64,000 bases of DNA, taken from assembly GCF_001905385.1 (NCBI RefSeq), contig NZ_LIPF01000008.1, forward strand, positions 1 through 64,000, in the 5' to 3' direction. This document shows, piece by piece, positions 63,335 through 64,000 of this stretch. Below the pieces are notes generated by a model. The model did no database searches, had not been told where the DNA came from, and saw only the letters and a program-made list of their open reading frames with translations. The position numbers and the translations under genes were made by a program. The stretch is from Streptomyces sp. CB02414 (GTDB lineage: Bacteria > Actinomycetota > Actinomycetes > Streptomycetales > Streptomycetaceae). Every line of letters starts with the position of its first letter. Position 1 is the stretch's first letter.

Positions 63335-63778
63335 ATGAGAGCAGCCTCCACCCCCCGACTTCCGGTCACCGCGCGTGTGTTCGTGCAGCGGTTCAGCTCC
63401 ACCCCGCGCGGTGCACGACTGGCCCGGCATCTCGCCCTGCACCGCCTGGACGCGTGGGGTGTCCCGTACGGCTCGCCGGTCTCCGACACGGCCGCGCTGC
63501 TCGTCGCGGAGCTGACGGCGAACGCCGTGACGCACGGCCGGGTGCCGGGGCGGGACATCGAGGTGCGGCTGCGATTGGACGCGTACCTGCTGCGGATCGA
63601 CGTGTCCGACAGCAGGGGAGAGCGCCGGCCGGGCAAGTCGGAGAGCACGGTGGCGCCGGAGGCCGAGCGCGGCCGGGGTCTGCTGCTCGTGGACGCGCTC
63701 GCCGACCGGTGGGGCGTCTTCGACCGCGTACCCGTCGGCAAGACGGTCCGCGCGGAACTGGACCTGCCGCTCCGGTGA
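63335..63778 (+). CDS. ATP-binding protein, HATPase/anti-sigma-like
   Basis: Protein of 147 aa with a single GHKL ATPase domain, resembling RsbW-type kinases. LLVAELTANAVTHGRVPGRDI is the N box; IDVSDSRGERRP is the G1 box; the G2-like loop RGRGLLLVDALADRWGV follows. No sensor or membrane part. These proteins act as anti-sigma or regulatory kinases, or as partners of DUF397/XRE proteins. ATG 63335 (AGGTGGG at proper spacing) preferred over ATG 63326. Confidence 0.85.
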   Translation: MRAASTPRLPVTARVFVQRFSSTPRGARLARHLALHRLDAWGVPYGSPVSDTAALLVAELTANAVTHGRVPGRDIEVRLRLDAYLLRIDVSDSRGERRPGKSESTVAPEAERGRGLLLVDALADRWGVFDRVPVGKTVRAELDLPLR

Positions 63779-63824
63779 GCGACGGGGCCGCGCCCCGCGT
63801 GGCCGGCGTGCATATGCTCGCCCC

Positions 63825-64000
63825 ATGCTCACCGAAGTCACCGCCACCCGCTACGTCGAGCCCCTGCGCACCGGCGGCTCCGTCCCCGGCGTCGTCGAGG
63901 CCGACGACCTCGGCACCTACGTGCTGAAGTTCACCGGCTCCGCGCAGGGGCGCAAGGCGCTGGTCGCCGAGGTGATCGTGGGGGAGCTGGCCCGGGAGCT
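63825..64000 (+). CDS. HipA-like kinase, partial
   Basis: Only the first 58 residues are in the window (LTEVTATRYVEPLRTGGSVPG ... GTYVLKFTGSAQGRKALVAE). The opening matches actinobacterial HipA-family proteins in which VLKF carries the ATP-binding Lys and the following GELA helix. The rest, including catalytic residues, lies past the window end, so the assignment is provisional. Confidence 0.55.
   Translation, partial: MLTEVTATRYVEPLRTGGSVPGVVEADDLGTYVLKFTGSAQGRKALVAEVIVGELARE

Overview
The window is very GC-rich, with strongly GC-biased third codon positions, GTG starts, and ATGA/GTGA/TGATG gene overlaps. Its families are typical of actinomycetes: LAL and GAF-LuxR regulators, DUF397 with an XRE partner, ALF-repeat secreted proteins, DUF3040 and MmyB-like regulators. 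It is almost certainly a Streptomyces chromosome, and the gene order recalls, from memory and unchecked, the SCO6180-SCO6230 part of S. coelicolor.

Layout. 1-900: a palindromic MITE-like element overlaps the stop codon of a lipoprotein polysaccharide deacetylase. 1018-13506: a long, mostly translationally coupled glycan cluster holds a UDP-glucuronate-decarboxylase-like SDR, a NodU/CmcH carbamoyltransferase, a complete ADP-heptose precursor set (GmhA, HldE, GmhB) and seven glycosyltransferases, including two GT9 heptosyltransferase-like proteins. 13585-15155: a small hydrophilic protein, a DUF3040 membrane protein and a polysaccharide pyruvyl-transferase-like protein. 15213-16530: a decayed locus in which an ECF sigma region-4 fragment is fused to an Asp23/Gls24-type protein, followed by a frameshifted Asp23-like gene; upstream lies a possible 34-aa ORF. 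16749-23954: a LAL regulator and a GAF-LuxR regulator stand beside a divergent pair of acyl-CoA synthetases. 23967-30335: a DUF1963-like protein, a secreted nuclease-like gene broken by one frameshift, and a giant ALF-repeat secreted protein.

31639-45646 is a purine/glyoxylate catabolic island. Gcl, Hyi and GlxR convert glyoxylate to glycerate. OHCU decarboxylase, HIU hydrolase, uricase, two NCS2 purine permeases and an 8-oxoguanine-deaminase-like amidohydrolase take purines to allantoin. A catalase sits among them. The sequence shows two regulatory codes. A 17-bp element is nearly identical upstream of catalase and of the urate operon and overlaps the -35 box of each. A different TTCC-N7-GGAA element occurs in pairs 21 bp apart upstream of gcl and hyi-glxR.

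45805-50690: a second giant ALF-repeat protein with a probable PD-(D/E)XK nuclease C-terminus overlaps a small probable immunity gene; a secreted protein is divergent. 50845-64000: a thioesterase, a histidine phosphatase, an XRE regulator, a secreted beta-propeller, an AlaA-like aminotransferase divergent from an HxlR regulator with a double operator, a VWA-domain membrane pair, two divergent IucA/IucC siderophore synthetases, a DUF397/XRE/HATPase regulatory group, and the start of a HipA-like gene cut by the window end.

No tRNA, rRNA, CRISPR array or complete insertion sequence was seen. Family assignments rest on motif reading of translations, not on database searches.
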